A DNA stretch of 64,000 nt, taken from Stagnihabitans sp038231395 (lineage in GTDB: Bacteria; Pseudomonadota; Alphaproteobacteria; Rhodobacterales; Rhodobacteraceae). The stretch is from assembly GCA_038231395.1 (NCBI GenBank), contig JBBRLL010000015.1, positions 1 through 64,000 on the forward strand, in the 5' to 3' direction. Position 1 is the stretch's first letter, and every line of letters starts with the position of its first letter. Below, in pieces: positions 52,008-60,625 of this stretch. Under the pieces are notes generated by a model that was not told where the DNA came from, did no database searches, and was given only the letters and a program-made list of their open reading frames with translations. Position numbers and translations under genes: made by a program.

Positions 52008-53696
52008 TTACGTGGAAAGCGCCTCGGCTGTCAGGTCAAAAAGGCCAGCGGAGCCTTCGCTTGCTTCGGCAAGCCAAGCCATGTGGCGCGGCAACAGGCG
52101 CGCTACGGCAAAGCGGGCGAGGGGCAGGCGGGCCGGGTCGGTCCGCGCCGCCATCACGTGGAAATGTGCGCCCAACACCTGCGCAAAGGCGCGCTGATAG
52201 GCCACGGCAGCGCCGCCCCGGTTCATGGCGTCTTGCGCCAAAAGCGTCGCGGTACCTTCGCGCAAAGCCTCGACCGCGTTCAGCAGGGGGGCGGCAAGGC
52301 CCGCGGGCGCAAGGGCTGCGGCCTCGGCCATTTCCTGACACAGGGCAAAGGCCATCGCCCCGCCGTCCATCATCTTGCGGCCCACAAGGTCAAGCGCCTG
52401 AATGCCATTGGTGCCCTCATAAATCGCGGTCACCCGCACGTCCCGGGCGAATTGCGCGGCCCCGGTGTCCTCGATCACGCCCATGCCGCCGTGGACCTGA
52501 ATGCCCAACTGCGCCACCTGATTGCCGGTGTCGGTGCCGTAAGCCTTGGCGATGGGCGTCAGAAAGGCCGCGCGGGCTTGCCATTGCGCCTCGCCCGTGG
52601 CCCGCCCCATGTCGATGGCCACCGCACAAGCCAGACCGATTGCGCGGGCGGCGAAGGTTTCGGCCTTCATCTCCATCAGCATCCGGCGCACATCCGGATG
52701 GCCGATGATCCCCACCTCACCCGAGGCGGTGCGGCCCTGTTTGCGGCCCTGCGCATAGCTCAGCGCCTGTTGAAAGGCAGCTTCGGCCACCGAAACCCCC
52801 TGCATGCCGACGCCAAGCCTTGCGTTGTTCATCATGGTGAACATGGCGGTCATACCCTTGTGCGGCGCGCCGACCAGCCAGCCCGTGGCCCCCTCAAACG
52901 CCATAACGGCGGTCGGGGAGCCGTGCATGCCCAGCTTATGTTCCAGCCGGACGGCCTTTAGCGTGTTGCGGGCGCCGGGGGAACCATCCGGGTTGGGCAG
53001 GAATTTCGGCACCATGAACAGGCTGATGCCCTTGGTGCCCTCTGCCGCATCCGGCAACCGGGCCAGCACCAGATGGCAGGTATTGGCGGTAAAATCATTG
53101 TCGGCCCAGGTGATGAAAATCTTCTCTCCCGTCACCGCAAAGGAGCCATCGCCGTTGGGCACCGCGCGGCTGCGCACGGCCCCCACATCTGACCCGGCCT
53201 GCGGTTCGGTCAGGTTCATCGTGCCGTTCCAGTCGCCAGAGATCAGCTTGGGGATATACAGCGCTTGCAGGTCTGGCGCGGCGTGATGCTCCAACGCTTC
53301 GATCTGGCCTTGGGTCATCAGCGGGTTCAGTTGCAGGGCAAGGCAGGCCGAACCCGTCATCTCGTTCACGCAGGTCGCAAGGGCAATCGGCAGCCCCAAG
53401 CCGCCAAATTCAGGCGACGCCGCCATGCCGATCCAGCCGCCCTCGGCAATCGCCCGGAAGCCTTCGGCAAAGCCGGGAGAGGTGCGCACCACGCCGTTTT
53501 CCAATATGGCGGGATGCTGATCGCCCGCCCGGTTCAAGGGCGCCAGCACGGTTTCTGACAAACGCGCCGCCTCTGACAAGATCGCCTCAACCGTGTCTGA
53601 CGTGGCATCGGCAAAGCGGGCGGTTTCAGCGACAAGGCCAAACCCCATCAGCGACAAAAGCAGGCGATAGTCGCCAAGGGGGGCTGTGTAGGGCAT
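52008..53696 (-). CDS. Acyl-CoA dehydrogenase, DmdC-like long family
   Basis: A 562-residue acyl-CoA dehydrogenase with the extra C-terminal domain found in DmdC (3-methylmercaptopropionyl-CoA dehydrogenase) and related FadE-like enzymes. Key segments are MNLTEPQAGSDVGAVRSRAV, GEKIFITWADNDFT, LEHKLGMHGSPTAVM and RDVRVTAIYEGTNGIQALDLVGRK, where the Glu of YEGTNG is the likely catalytic base. ATG 53696 starts the usual MPYTAPLGDYRLLL. Whether it acts on methylmercaptopropionyl-CoA or ordinary acyl-CoA is open; no dmdB or dmdD is adjacent. Confidence 0.88.
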   Translation of the reverse strand: MPYTAPLGDYRLLLSLMGFGLVAETARFADATSDTVEAILSEAARLSETVLAPLNRAGDQHPAILENGVVRTSPGFAEGFRAIAEGGWIGMAASPEFGGLGLPIALATCVNEMTGSACLALQLNPLMTQGQIEALEHHAAPDLQALYIPKLISGDWNGTMNLTEPQAGSDVGAVRSRAVPNGDGSFAVTGEKIFITWADNDFTANTCHLVLARLPDAAEGTKGISLFMVPKFLPNPDGSPGARNTLKAVRLEHKLGMHGSPTAVMAFEGATGWLVGAPHKGMTAMFTMMNNARLGVGMQGVSVAEAAFQQALSYAQGRKQGRTASGEVGIIGHPDVRRMLMEMKAETFAARAIGLACAVAIDMGRATGEAQWQARAAFLTPIAKAYGTDTGNQVAQLGIQVHGGMGVIEDTGAAQFARDVRVTAIYEGTNGIQALDLVGRKMMDGGAMAFALCQEMAEAAALAPAGLAAPLLNAVEALREGTATLLAQDAMNRGGAAVAYQRAFAQVLGAHFHVMAARTDPARLPLARFAVARLLPRHMAWLAEASEGSAGLFDLTAEALST

Positions 53697-53822
53697 GGTT
53701 GCTCCGGGCCTCATCGGGGGTTAAAGGGGCGTGGCTTCACAAGGCGTGCGGCGCGGGGTAAAGCTGCGCAGGTCTACGCTTATCCCCACCCCGGTTTCCA
53801 GCAAGAAAGACGTAGCGTCACG

Positions 53823-54899
53823 ATGGCTGCCGACGTGGAGATGACGCAAATCCTTTCGCCTGATGCGGGTGGTATTGCGATAGCTGTTGATCTGTTGCGG
53901 CAGGGGCAGCTGGTCGCGTTCCCGACGGAGACGGTTTACGGTCTGGGCGGCGATGCGATGTCAGACCTTGCGGTGGCGCGGATCTACGAGGCCAAAGGGC
54001 GGCCCCGCATCAACCCGCTGATCGCCCATGTGGCTAATATGGCTATGGCGCGCAGGCTGGCGGAGTTTGACGCGCGGGCAGAGGCTTTGGCAGCGCGGTT
54101 CTGGCCCGGACCCCTGACGCTGGTTCTGCCCCTGCGCGATGCGGGCCTGTCACCGTTTGTCACCGCCGAACTGCCCACCGTTGCCATTCGTCTGCCTGCC
54201 CATCCGGTCGCCCGCGCCCTGATCGCGGCGTTTGGTGGACCATTGGCGGCCCCTTCGGCCAACCCGTCCGGTCGGGTGTCACCAACCCGCGCAGAACATG
54301 TGATGGAAGGCTTGTCAGGCCGGATTGCCGCAGTGATCGACGGCGGGAATTGTCCGGTGGGGGTGGAAAGCACCATCCTTGGCGTGTTCGACCGGCTGGA
54401 ATTGTTGCGCGCGGGCGGCGTGACGGCTGAGGAGATTGAGGTTTTGACCGGGCCTTTGGTCGTGTCGGGGGGGAGAGGCACAGGTATTGGCGGTCCTTTT
54501 GGCGGCTCCGATGGAGTTCCCGGTGGAGTTCCCGGGGCAGGTTCCTTTGGCCGTCGCGGTGGAGGATCCGCTGGCGGTTCCGAGGAAAGTCTTGCCCCGC
54601 GCCCCAACGCGCCGGGGCAACTGGCCAGCCACTATGCGCCGAACGCTCCGGTCCGGCTGGAGGCGTCCGACATCCGCCCGGGTGAGGTGCGCTTGGGGTT
54701 TGGGGCCGGTGTGGCCGACCTGAACCTTTCGCCTGCCGCTGATCTGGTGGAGGCGGCCGCAAACCTGTTCCACATGCTGCGGCAGGCCGACCGGCTGGCG
54801 ATGGGTCGCCCCATTGCGGTGGCACCCATCCCTGAAACCGGACTTGGCCGGGCGATCAACGACCGTCTGCGCCGGGCCGCAGCACCAAGACCGCTGTGA
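53823..54899 (+). CDS. L-threonylcarbamoyladenylate synthase (Sua5/YciO/YrdC)
   Basis: A 358-residue enzyme that makes threonylcarbamoyl-AMP for t6A37 modification of tRNA. The YrdC domain occupies residues about 10-205 (LVAFPTETVYGLGGDAM; GRPRINPLIAHV; PTVAIRLPAHPVARAL; APSANPSGRVSPT). The C-terminal Sua5 domain begins near residue 262 (APGQLASHYAPNAPVRL). Between them lies an unusual Gly/Ser-rich linker, residues about 215-258, partly encoded by 12-bp repeats. ATG 53841 is an alternative start. Confidence 0.93.
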   Translation: MAADVEMTQILSPDAGGIAIAVDLLRQGQLVAFPTETVYGLGGDAMSDLAVARIYEAKGRPRINPLIAHVANMAMARRLAEFDARAEALAARFWPGPLTLVLPLRDAGLSPFVTAELPTVAIRLPAHPVARALIAAFGGPLAAPSANPSGRVSPTRAEHVMEGLSGRIAAVIDGGNCPVGVESTILGVFDRLELLRAGGVTAEEIEVLTGPLVVSGGRGTGIGGPFGGSDGVPGGVPGAGSFGRRGGGSAGGSEESLAPRPNAPGQLASHYAPNAPVRLEASDIRPGEVRLGFGAGVADLNLSPAADLVEAAANLFHMLRQADRLAMGRPIAVAPIPETGLGRAINDRLRRAAAPRPL

Positions 54900-55065
54900 T
54901 CCGTCGAATATCGGCGGGAACGGCTTGGCCCATTCCCGCGTCCGATTTGCGGCATCAGACCGTCTGAAACCAAAGCTTCACGTGCCGCTCGGGGCTGGTC
55001 CTTAACTCATTTTGCTTTATCTAAGCGCAACGTGAAAGCGGCGAACAGATACGGGAATTGAGCGA

Positions 55066-57063
55066 ATGGCCTATCTTCTGGGTGTCGACACCGGCGGCAC
55101 CTATACCGATGCGGTGATTTTGGACGAGGCGGCGGATGCGGTCATCGGCAAAGCCAAGTCATTGACCACGCGCGCCGATCTGGCGCTTGGCATTGGCCGG
55201 GCGGTGGATGCGGCCTTGAACGCGGCCAAAGTGGCACCGGCGCAGATCGCCATGGTGTCGCTGTCCACGACCCTTGCCACCAATGCGCTGGTCGAAGGGC
55301 AGGGCGGTCGGGTGGCGCTGATCTTCATCGGTTTTGATTCAGATGATCTGGAACGCGGCGGATTGATCGAGGCGTTGAAGGGTGATCCCGTGGTTCGCCT
55401 GTCGGGCGGCCACAACCATGCGGGGGGCGAGGCTGCTCCCTTGGACCTTGCCGTGCTGGAAAAGGCTGTGTCCGATTTGTCGGCTGACGTCATGGGGTTT
55501 GCCGTGGCCAGCCGGTTTGCCACCCGCAACCCCGCGCATGAGATTGCGGCGCGCGATCTGATCCGCAGGGTGTCAGGGCGTCCGGTCACCTGCTCTCACG
55601 AACTGTCGGCCAAACTGAACGGGCCGAAGCGGGCGTTGACGGCGGTGCTGAACGCCCGGCTGATCGGCATGATTGACCGGCTGGTTGCCGCGTGCGAGCG
55701 GCATTTGCAGACGGTTGGCATCACGGCGCCCCTGATGGTGGTGCGGGGTGATGGCGCGCTCATCTCTGCCGCCATGGTCCGCGAACGCCCGATAGAGACG
55801 ATCCTGTCCGGACCCGCCGCCTCTATCGTCGGCGCGCGCTGGTTGACGGGGGCGTCGGACGCCTTGGTCAGCGACATTGGCGGCACCACGACCGACGTGG
55901 CCCTGCTGCGCAACGGCTTGCCAGAGATTGACCCCGAAGGTGCCCGCGTCGGTGGTCTGCGCACCATGGTCGAGGCGGTGGCCATGCGCACCTCTGGCCT
56001 TGGTGGTGACAGCGAAGTGCATCTGCTGACCACGGGTTTGTCCAGCGGGTTGCGCCTTGGGCCTCGCCGGCTGATCCCGGTGTCGCTGCTGGCTGTTGAC
56101 AATGGCCCGATGGTCCATGCCGCACTGGACCGCTGGCTGTCCAGCGACACCGCGGGTGAATTTGACGGACGGTTCATCATCCCGATGCAAGGCCAGACCG
56201 GTGGGCTGACCCCGCGTGAGGCTAACGTGCTGGCCCGGGTTACAAAGGCGATGCCTTTGACGCAGGCCCTTACCTCGCGGCTGGAAGTGGCCGCGATGGA
56301 GCGTCTGGTGGCGCGGGGTCTGGTGATGATCGCCGGGGTGACCCCGTCGGATGCCAGCCATGTGCTGGGCGGGTTGGATGCCTGGGACAGGCTTGCCGCC
56401 GACAAGGCGCTGAAATTGCTGGCGCGGCGGCGCAATGGCAGCGGAGAGCGGATTGCCTTGGACGGGCTGGTGCTGGCGCAATCCATCGTGGATCAGTTGA
56501 CCACCCAAACGGTGGAATGTCTGCTGGAAGCCGCGTTCGACGAGGATGGCGGGTTCGAGGAGGCTTCTGAAACCCTCGCCCGGCACCCGCTGACCCTTGC
56601 CGGGATGAACCGGCATCGCGGCGTGGTGGAGGTGACGTTGCGGCTGGGCGTGCCGGTGATCGGTCTTGGCGCCTCAGCCTCCAGCTATTATGGGGCGGTC
56701 GGCGAACGGCTGGGGTGTGAGATGATCCTTCCCGAACATGCAGGCGTTGCCAACGCCATCGGTGCGGTGGTTGGCCAGATCAGCCAGCGCGCCCAAGGTC
56801 TGGTCACCAGCCCGGGCGAGGGGCGCTTTACCGCGCATCTGCCGGAAGGGTTGCAGACCTTCAACACCCGCGATGCGGCGCTGGAGGCGTTGGAGGCTGC
56901 CCTTGTCACCGAAGCCAGCGCCCGTGCCCGTCAGGCCGGGGCCGAGGATTTGCGCGTCACCCCGGCCCGCGACATCCGCGAAGCCAATGTCGAGGGCAAC
57001 GCGATGTTCATCGAGGCGACCATCACCGTCACCGCCTCCGGTCGCCCGAGGGTGGCGCATTAA
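55066..57063 (+). CDS. Hydantoinase/oxoprolinase family protein (HyuA-like)
   Basis: A 665-residue protein with the ASKHA-type ATPase start MAYLLGVDTGGTYTDAVILDE, SLSTTLATNALVEGQGG, and DALVSDIGGTTTDVALLRNGLPE in the middle. These are the phosphate-binding motifs of the HyuA/oxoprolinase/acetone carboxylase beta family. No HyuB partner is adjacent, so the substrate is uncertain; ATP-dependent opening of a hydantoin- or oxoproline-like ring is the family's typical reaction. It is preceded by about 165 bp without a gene. Confidence 0.88.
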   Translation: MAYLLGVDTGGTYTDAVILDEAADAVIGKAKSLTTRADLALGIGRAVDAALNAAKVAPAQIAMVSLSTTLATNALVEGQGGRVALIFIGFDSDDLERGGLIEALKGDPVVRLSGGHNHAGGEAAPLDLAVLEKAVSDLSADVMGFAVASRFATRNPAHEIAARDLIRRVSGRPVTCSHELSAKLNGPKRALTAVLNARLIGMIDRLVAACERHLQTVGITAPLMVVRGDGALISAAMVRERPIETILSGPAASIVGARWLTGASDALVSDIGGTTTDVALLRNGLPEIDPEGARVGGLRTMVEAVAMRTSGLGGDSEVHLLTTGLSSGLRLGPRRLIPVSLLAVDNGPMVHAALDRWLSSDTAGEFDGRFIIPMQGQTGGLTPREANVLARVTKAMPLTQALTSRLEVAAMERLVARGLVMIAGVTPSDASHVLGGLDAWDRLAADKALKLLARRRNGSGERIALDGLVLAQSIVDQLTTQTVECLLEAAFDEDGGFEEASETLARHPLTLAGMNRHRGVVEVTLRLGVPVIGLGASASSYYGAVGERLGCEMILPEHAGVANAIGAVVGQISQRAQGLVTSPGEGRFTAHLPEGLQTFNTRDAALEALEAALVTEASARARQAGAEDLRVTPARDIREANVEGNAMFIEATITVTASGRPRVAH

Positions 57064-57071
57064 ACCTTGAC

Positions 57072-57161
57072 AACCCAAGAACCCCTGATAACCCAAGAAC
57101 CCCTGATAACCCGCGAACTCCTGAGACCCATCGAAGTCTTGAAAACCCGCGCAATGCTGTC
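57072..57161. repeat. 18-bp tandem repeat array
   Basis: Five contiguous 18-bp units follow the hydantoinase stop. Two are perfect (AACCCAAGAACCCCTGAT at 57072 and 57090). Three are progressively diverged (57108 AACCCGCGAACTCCTGAG, 57126 ACCCATCGAAGTCTTGAA, 57144 AACCCGCGCAATGCTGTC). The array ends 11 bp before the next start codon, so it makes up that gene's leader. Confidence 0.88.
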
Positions 57162-57172
57162 ATTCTGACGCC

Positions 57173-57748
57173 ATGACCGCTTGCCGTCTGCACATCACCG
57201 GAGCCAGTGGAACCGGCACTTCGACGCTTGGCCGGGCGTTGGCAGACGTCTGGTCGGTGCCGTTCCATGACACGGACGACTATTTCTGGCAGCCGACCGA
57301 ACCGCCCTACACCCTTCCCCGTGCCCCCTCTGATCGTCTGGCCCTGATGGAACAGACGTTCTTGCCGCGCCGGTCCTGGGTCTTGTCGGGCAGCCTGATG
57401 CGTTGGGGTGAACCTGTGATGCCGCTGCTGGATCTGGTCATCTTTCTGCGCCTGGACCCGGTGCTGCGGTTGGACCGTTTGCAACAGCGCGAGGCTGACC
57501 GCTACGGTCCCGCAGCCATCGCCCCCGGTGGTGCCTATCACGCTGGTCATGCGACCTTCATGACCTGGGCCGCCCGCTATGACCACGACGACCCCGCCTT
57601 CACCGGGCGCAGTCTGTCACGACACCGCGACTGGCTTGCGACCCTGCCTTGCGCGGTCCATCAATTGGACGCTGCCCAGCCCGTGGCAGACCTCGTCACA
57701 GCCGTTCGCGCCGCATGCGCCACGATATCCCCGACGATTTCGCCTTGA
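57173..57748 (+). CDS. P-loop kinase-like protein (AAA/adenylate-kinase-like)
   Basis: A 191-residue P-loop NTPase. The Walker A motif is HITGASGTGTSTLGRALAD at residues about 7-25, followed by VPFHDTDDYFW, a substrate-side acidic motif as in shikimate- or gluconate-kinase-like enzymes. VLSGSLMRWGEPVMPLLDLVIFLRLDP forms the Walker B-like strand. RLDRLQQREADRYG could be the lid. The nearest named families are adenylate kinase and related small-molecule kinases; the substrate is unknown. Confidence 0.8.
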   Translation: MTACRLHITGASGTGTSTLGRALADVWSVPFHDTDDYFWQPTEPPYTLPRAPSDRLALMEQTFLPRRSWVLSGSLMRWGEPVMPLLDLVIFLRLDPVLRLDRLQQREADRYGPAAIAPGGAYHAGHATFMTWAARYDHDDPAFTGRSLSRHRDWLATLPCAVHQLDAAQPVADLVTAVRAACATISPTISP

Positions 57749-57783
57749 CGCCTCTGGTGACGTCCAGTACCTCCGCCCCCAAT

Positions 57784-57860
57784 GGCTAGGTAGCTCAGTT
57801 GGTTAGAGCATGCGACTCATAATCGCAGGGTCGAGGGTTCGAGTCCCTCCCTCGCCACCA
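57784..57860 (+). tRNA. tRNA-Met (CAU), CCA encoded
   Basis: A full cloverleaf of 77 nt including CCA. The D-arm is TAGCTCAGTTGGTTAGAGCA. The anticodon stem TGCGA/TCGCA encloses loop CTCATAA with anticodon CAT at 57818-57820. The T-arm is GAGGG-TTCGAGT-CCCTC. The acceptor pairs GGCTAGG with CCTCGCC, leaving a T-C mismatch at pair 4-69 (57787 with 57853). Sequence resembles alphaproteobacterial elongator tRNA-Met rather than tRNA-Ile2. Confidence 0.93.
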
Positions 57861-58197
57861 CTTCCCGATCCAATGTCGTCAACATGGCATCCGGGAAATC
57901 TTTGTTTACAAGGGTTTTGGGGAAATCCTCTGTCCGATGCGGATTTGCCGCGTCCACCATTGGCCCTGTGGTTTGGCGGGATCATGGGGGGGCAACGTCC
58001 AGACAGGCGGAAAAGCGACACCGCCACTGCGCTGGTAAGCGATGTATCGATTCGAGGTTTGAAGCTCATATAAACGCCCAACAGGGCTTTCAACTTTGAT
58101 GGTCATTTTGACCCGCCCCGCTGCCGTTCGTCGTTGTCAAACTGGCGGCGTAGGCGGTTGAAACGCAATAGAACTCGCGCCGATCCGGCCGAATCCT
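57861..58197. other. 337-bp region after the tRNA without a recognised gene
   Basis: Open frames here either read through the tRNA on the opposite strand or show no family resemblance. TTCCCG (57863) and CGGGAA (57892) could form a weak terminator stem for the tRNA. No integrase fragment or repeat of the tRNA 3' end was found, so there is no sign of an integrated element. Confidence 0.5.
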
Positions 58198-58362
58198 TTA
58201 CAGACGCCCGGTCAGAACCAGCACGACGATGATGATCAGGAGGATGCCGACAACCCCGACGCCGCTGTGGCCAAAACCGTAGCCATAGCCGCCGACGTAA
58301 CCGCTGAAACCACCCAGAAGGGCTATGACAAGAATGATGATGAGGATTGTGCCGAGCGACAT
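58198..58362 (-). CDS. DUF3309 family small membrane protein
   Basis: A 54-residue hydrophobic protein. Its first helix is MSLGTILIIILVIALLGGF, then a Gly/Tyr/His-rich turn (GYVGGYGYGFGHSG), then the second helix VGVVGILLIIIVVLVLTGRL. This is the standard DUF3309 layout. Such genes are often induced in stress regulons of alphaproteobacteria. It lies about 85 bp downstream of the CsbD gene on the same strand. Confidence 0.88.
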   Translation of the reverse strand: MSLGTILIIILVIALLGGFSGYVGGYGYGFGHSGVGVVGILLIIIVVLVLTGRL

Positions 58363-58447
58363 GGTGGAGCGTTCCTTTTAGCAAATAGATATGAGGGTTC
58401 TGGTCATCTTTGGCCTGCTTCGGCGGGCCCAGTTCTGACTTAGTCCG

Positions 58448-58636
58448 TTAACGCCCGGGGGCAGACTTGCCCTTCAGCGCGTCGATCATGCCGCCAACGG
58501 CGTTCTGAACACGACCGTCGGTCTGCTCGGCCTTGCCATCAGCTTGCAGCTTGGCGTCGCCTGCAACTTTGCCGACAACCTCTTTTATCTTGCCTTCAAC
58601 TTGCTTCGCCGATCCGGCGACACGATTCTTGTCCAT
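58448..58636 (-). CDS. CsbD family stress protein
   Basis: A 62-residue hydrophilic protein with the CsbD pattern: MDKNRVAGSAKQVEGKIKEVVGKVAGDAKLQADGKAEQTDGRVQNAVGG. CsbD-like proteins are general stress proteins of unknown mechanism. GGAG lies about 8 nt before the ATG. The divergent promoter region towards the mla genes carries a TGA-N6-TCA box and a GTCATT-GCA-AATGAC palindrome (58682-58696). Confidence 0.88.
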   Translation of the reverse strand: MDKNRVAGSAKQVEGKIKEVVGKVAGDAKLQADGKAEQTDGRVQNAVGGMIDALKGKSAPGR

Positions 58637-58713
58637 GTCAGGGTCTCCGTCTGCAGCCAGATTGCGGGATCGCAGCGGCGCGTCATTGCAAATGACTACA
58701 AAATCCTGTTGGC

Positions 58714-58731
58714 TGCACTGATACGCATCAG
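58714..58731 (+). promoter_or_regulatory. Crp/Fnr-type box 1 (CsbD/mla divergent region)
   Basis: TGCACTGATACGCATCAG contains a TGA-N6-TCA core and is perfectly symmetric over ACTGAT-ACGC-ATCAGT (58717-58732). It shares TGCACTGAT and TCAG with two further sites near the Crp/Fnr gene at 62050. Control by that regulator is inferred from proximity and motif class. Confidence 0.5.
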
Positions 58732-58790
58732 TCCGACGCTCTGCCGGTTAACCTAAGTTCTTCCGGAATGATCGGCTAAAAAAGGACGCC

Positions 58791-59870
58791 ATGTCGCCAA
58801 ACTCAAAGGAACCCCAGTCGGATGCGACGTCCCTGACCGGGGCTTACGTTTTGGCAAGTTTGGTGGAGTTACAGGCAGCAATGCCCGGCGGAAATCTGGA
58901 CTTGTCTGGCGTTGAAGAGCTGGACACGTCGGGGGCATGGTTGATCCTGACCACCGCAGAACGATCAGGCGGGCAAGTGACGGGTGCCAACCCGGCGCAA
59001 ACCAATCTGCTGGACGCCGTCAAATCCGCCATGCCGCCGGTTGCCAAACCCAAACGACCGTCGCCACCTGTCCTGATTCTTGACCGCGTGGGTGATGTCG
59101 GCCATTGGGCCGTTACGGCGCTGGAGGGGCTTGCACGCATCATCGGGTTCTTCGGTCTGGTGGTGGCCCGATCGGCAAGTACCCTGGTCCGGCCTTGGCG
59201 ACTGCGGCTGACGTCGCTTGTGGCGCAGATGCAGCAAACCGGGATCAACGCGGTGCCAATCGTTGCCCTGATGGGTTTCCTGATCGGTGTGGTGATCGCC
59301 TATCAAGGTGCCGATCAGTTGCGCCAATTCGGCGCAGAGGTTTTCGTCGTTGATCTGATCAGCATTTCAGTCTTGCGCGAGCTGGGCATCCTGCTGACCG
59401 CGATCATCGTGGCCGGACGCTCTGCTTCGGCCTTTACCGCTGCCATCGGCTCAATGAAAATCCGCGAAGAAGTGGATGCGATCCGCACTCTGGGTCTTGA
59501 CCCGATCGACGTGCTAGTGCTGCCACGCGTCTTGGGCTTGTTGCTGATGCTGCCAGTTCTTACCGTGATTGCCGATGTGGCAGGGCTCTTGGGCGGGGCC
59601 GTCATGTCGTGGACCGTCCTTGGTATATCGCCCGGAGAATTCCGCACCCGGCTTTTGGAAGTTGATGTTTCGCATTTTCTGGTTGGCATGGCCAAGGCAC
59701 CTTTCTTTGCGGTGATTATCGCAGTGATCGGGTGTTTTCAGGGCCTGCAAGTGAAAGGCAACGCGGAGTCGGTTGGCCAACTGACCTCGCGCGCTGTCGT
59801 ACAGGCGATCTTCATGGTGATCGTGGCGGATGCGACCTTTTCGATCCTGTTTGCATCGGTGGGAATATGA
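58791..59870 (+). CDS. mlaE: MlaE-family ABC transporter permease with fused STAS-like domain
   Basis: A 359-residue inner-membrane permease of the Mla/MCE phospholipid transport type. Residues about 15-95 resemble a STAS domain (GGNLDLSGVEELDTSGAWLILTTAE), the role played by separate MlaB in E. coli. The permease part (residues about 120-359) has INAVPIVALMGFLIGVVIAYQGADQLRQFGAEVFVVDLI and the MlaE signature GSMKIREEVDAIRTLGLDPIDVLVLPR. AAAGGA precedes the ATG. It overlaps the ATPase gene (ATGA). Confidence 0.93.
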   Translation: MSPNSKEPQSDATSLTGAYVLASLVELQAAMPGGNLDLSGVEELDTSGAWLILTTAERSGGQVTGANPAQTNLLDAVKSAMPPVAKPKRPSPPVLILDRVGDVGHWAVTALEGLARIIGFFGLVVARSASTLVRPWRLRLTSLVAQMQQTGINAVPIVALMGFLIGVVIAYQGADQLRQFGAEVFVVDLISISVLRELGILLTAIIVAGRSASAFTAAIGSMKIREEVDAIRTLGLDPIDVLVLPRVLGLLLMLPVLTVIADVAGLLGGAVMSWTVLGISPGEFRTRLLEVDVSHFLVGMAKAPFFAVIIAVIGCFQGLQVKGNAESVGQLTSRAVVQAIFMVIVADATFSILFASVGI

Positions 59871-60622
59871 CCTCTGAAACGGTGATAGAGGTGCGGGGTC
59901 TGGTTAATCGCTTTGGCAAGTCGACCGTGCACAGCGACCTTGATATCGACCTGAGGCGTGGCGAAGTTCTGGGTGTTGTTGGCGCCTCGGGAACCGGCAA
60001 GTCGGTTTTGCTGCGCACCATCGTCGGCCTGCAAAAGCCAGCCGCCGGGACCATTGAAGTTCTGGGCACCAATGTTCAGACCGGCGATCTGGCCAAGGTT
60101 CGCGGGCTTTGGGGGGTGATGTTTCAGGACGGAGCGCTGTTTTCCGCTTTGACGGTGCGCGAGAATGTAGAGGCCCCGATGCGCGTGCAGCACCGCTTGC
60201 CGGCCGATCTTCGCCGTGCGCTGGCCGACCTGAAACTGGCGATGGTGGGTCTGCCCACCAAGGCAGGCGATCTCTATCCTTCTGACTTGTCCGGTGGTAT
60301 GCGCAAACGTGCGGGTCTTGCCCGGGCCCTTGCGTTGGATCCGGAAATCCTTTTGCTGGACGAACCTACCGCCGGTCTGGATCCGATTGCGGCGTCAGAG
60401 TTCGATACGCTGATCGGGACACTGCGGCACGCCCTGAATCTTTCGGTGTTCATGGTGACGCACGATCTGGACTCGTTGAATGCCACCTGTGACCGGATTG
60501 CTGTTTTGGCCAAGGGCAAGGTGCTGGTGACCGGCACACTGGACGAAATGCGGGCGGTCGAGGACCCTTGGGTCCATTCTTATTTCCACGGGCCGCGTGC
60601 CCATGCAGCATTGGCGGGCTAA
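59867..60622 (+). CDS. mlaF: Mla-type ABC transporter ATP-binding protein
   Basis: A 251-residue ABC ATPase. Walker A is VVGASGTGKSVLLRTIVG, the Q-loop region is VMFQDGALFSALTVRENV, the signature LSGGMRKRAGLARALAL, Walker B ILLLDEPTAGLDP and the H-loop MVTHDLDS. The start ATG overlaps the mlaE stop. It powers lipid movement by the MlaE permease, with MlaD as the periplasmic-facing ring. Confidence 0.94.
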   Translation: MTSETVIEVRGLVNRFGKSTVHSDLDIDLRRGEVLGVVGASGTGKSVLLRTIVGLQKPAAGTIEVLGTNVQTGDLAKVRGLWGVMFQDGALFSALTVRENVEAPMRVQHRLPADLRRALADLKLAMVGLPTKAGDLYPSDLSGGMRKRAGLARALALDPEILLLDEPTAGLDPIAASEFDTLIGTLRHALNLSVFMVTHDLDSLNATCDRIAVLAKGKVLVTGTLDEMRAVEDPWVHSYFHGPRAHAALAG

Positions 60623-60625
60623 ACT

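Noticed and set aside
51677..52708. 343-codon plus-strand open frame spanning the gap and the acyl-CoA dehydrogenase gene
   Set aside because: Most of it is antisense to the dehydrogenase, composition is Arg/Pro-rich, and no domain is recognisable.
52008..53696. Calling the acyl-CoA dehydrogenase DmdC outright
   Set aside because: The long-form family is shared by several acyl-CoA dehydrogenases and no dmdB or dmdD lies nearby.
54955..54967. TCAGAC-C-GTCTGA palindrome upstream of the hydantoinase gene
   Set aside because: Only 6-bp arms, no second copy and no regulator context; chance occurrence is likely.
57803..58093. Minus-strand open frame of 96 codons ending inside the tRNA
   Set aside because: Its C-terminus is the translated complement of the tRNA gene, a well-known false ORF pattern.
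57861..58197. Integrated element next to the tRNA
   Set aside because: No integrase, no direct repeat of the tRNA 3' end and ordinary chromosomal genes follow.
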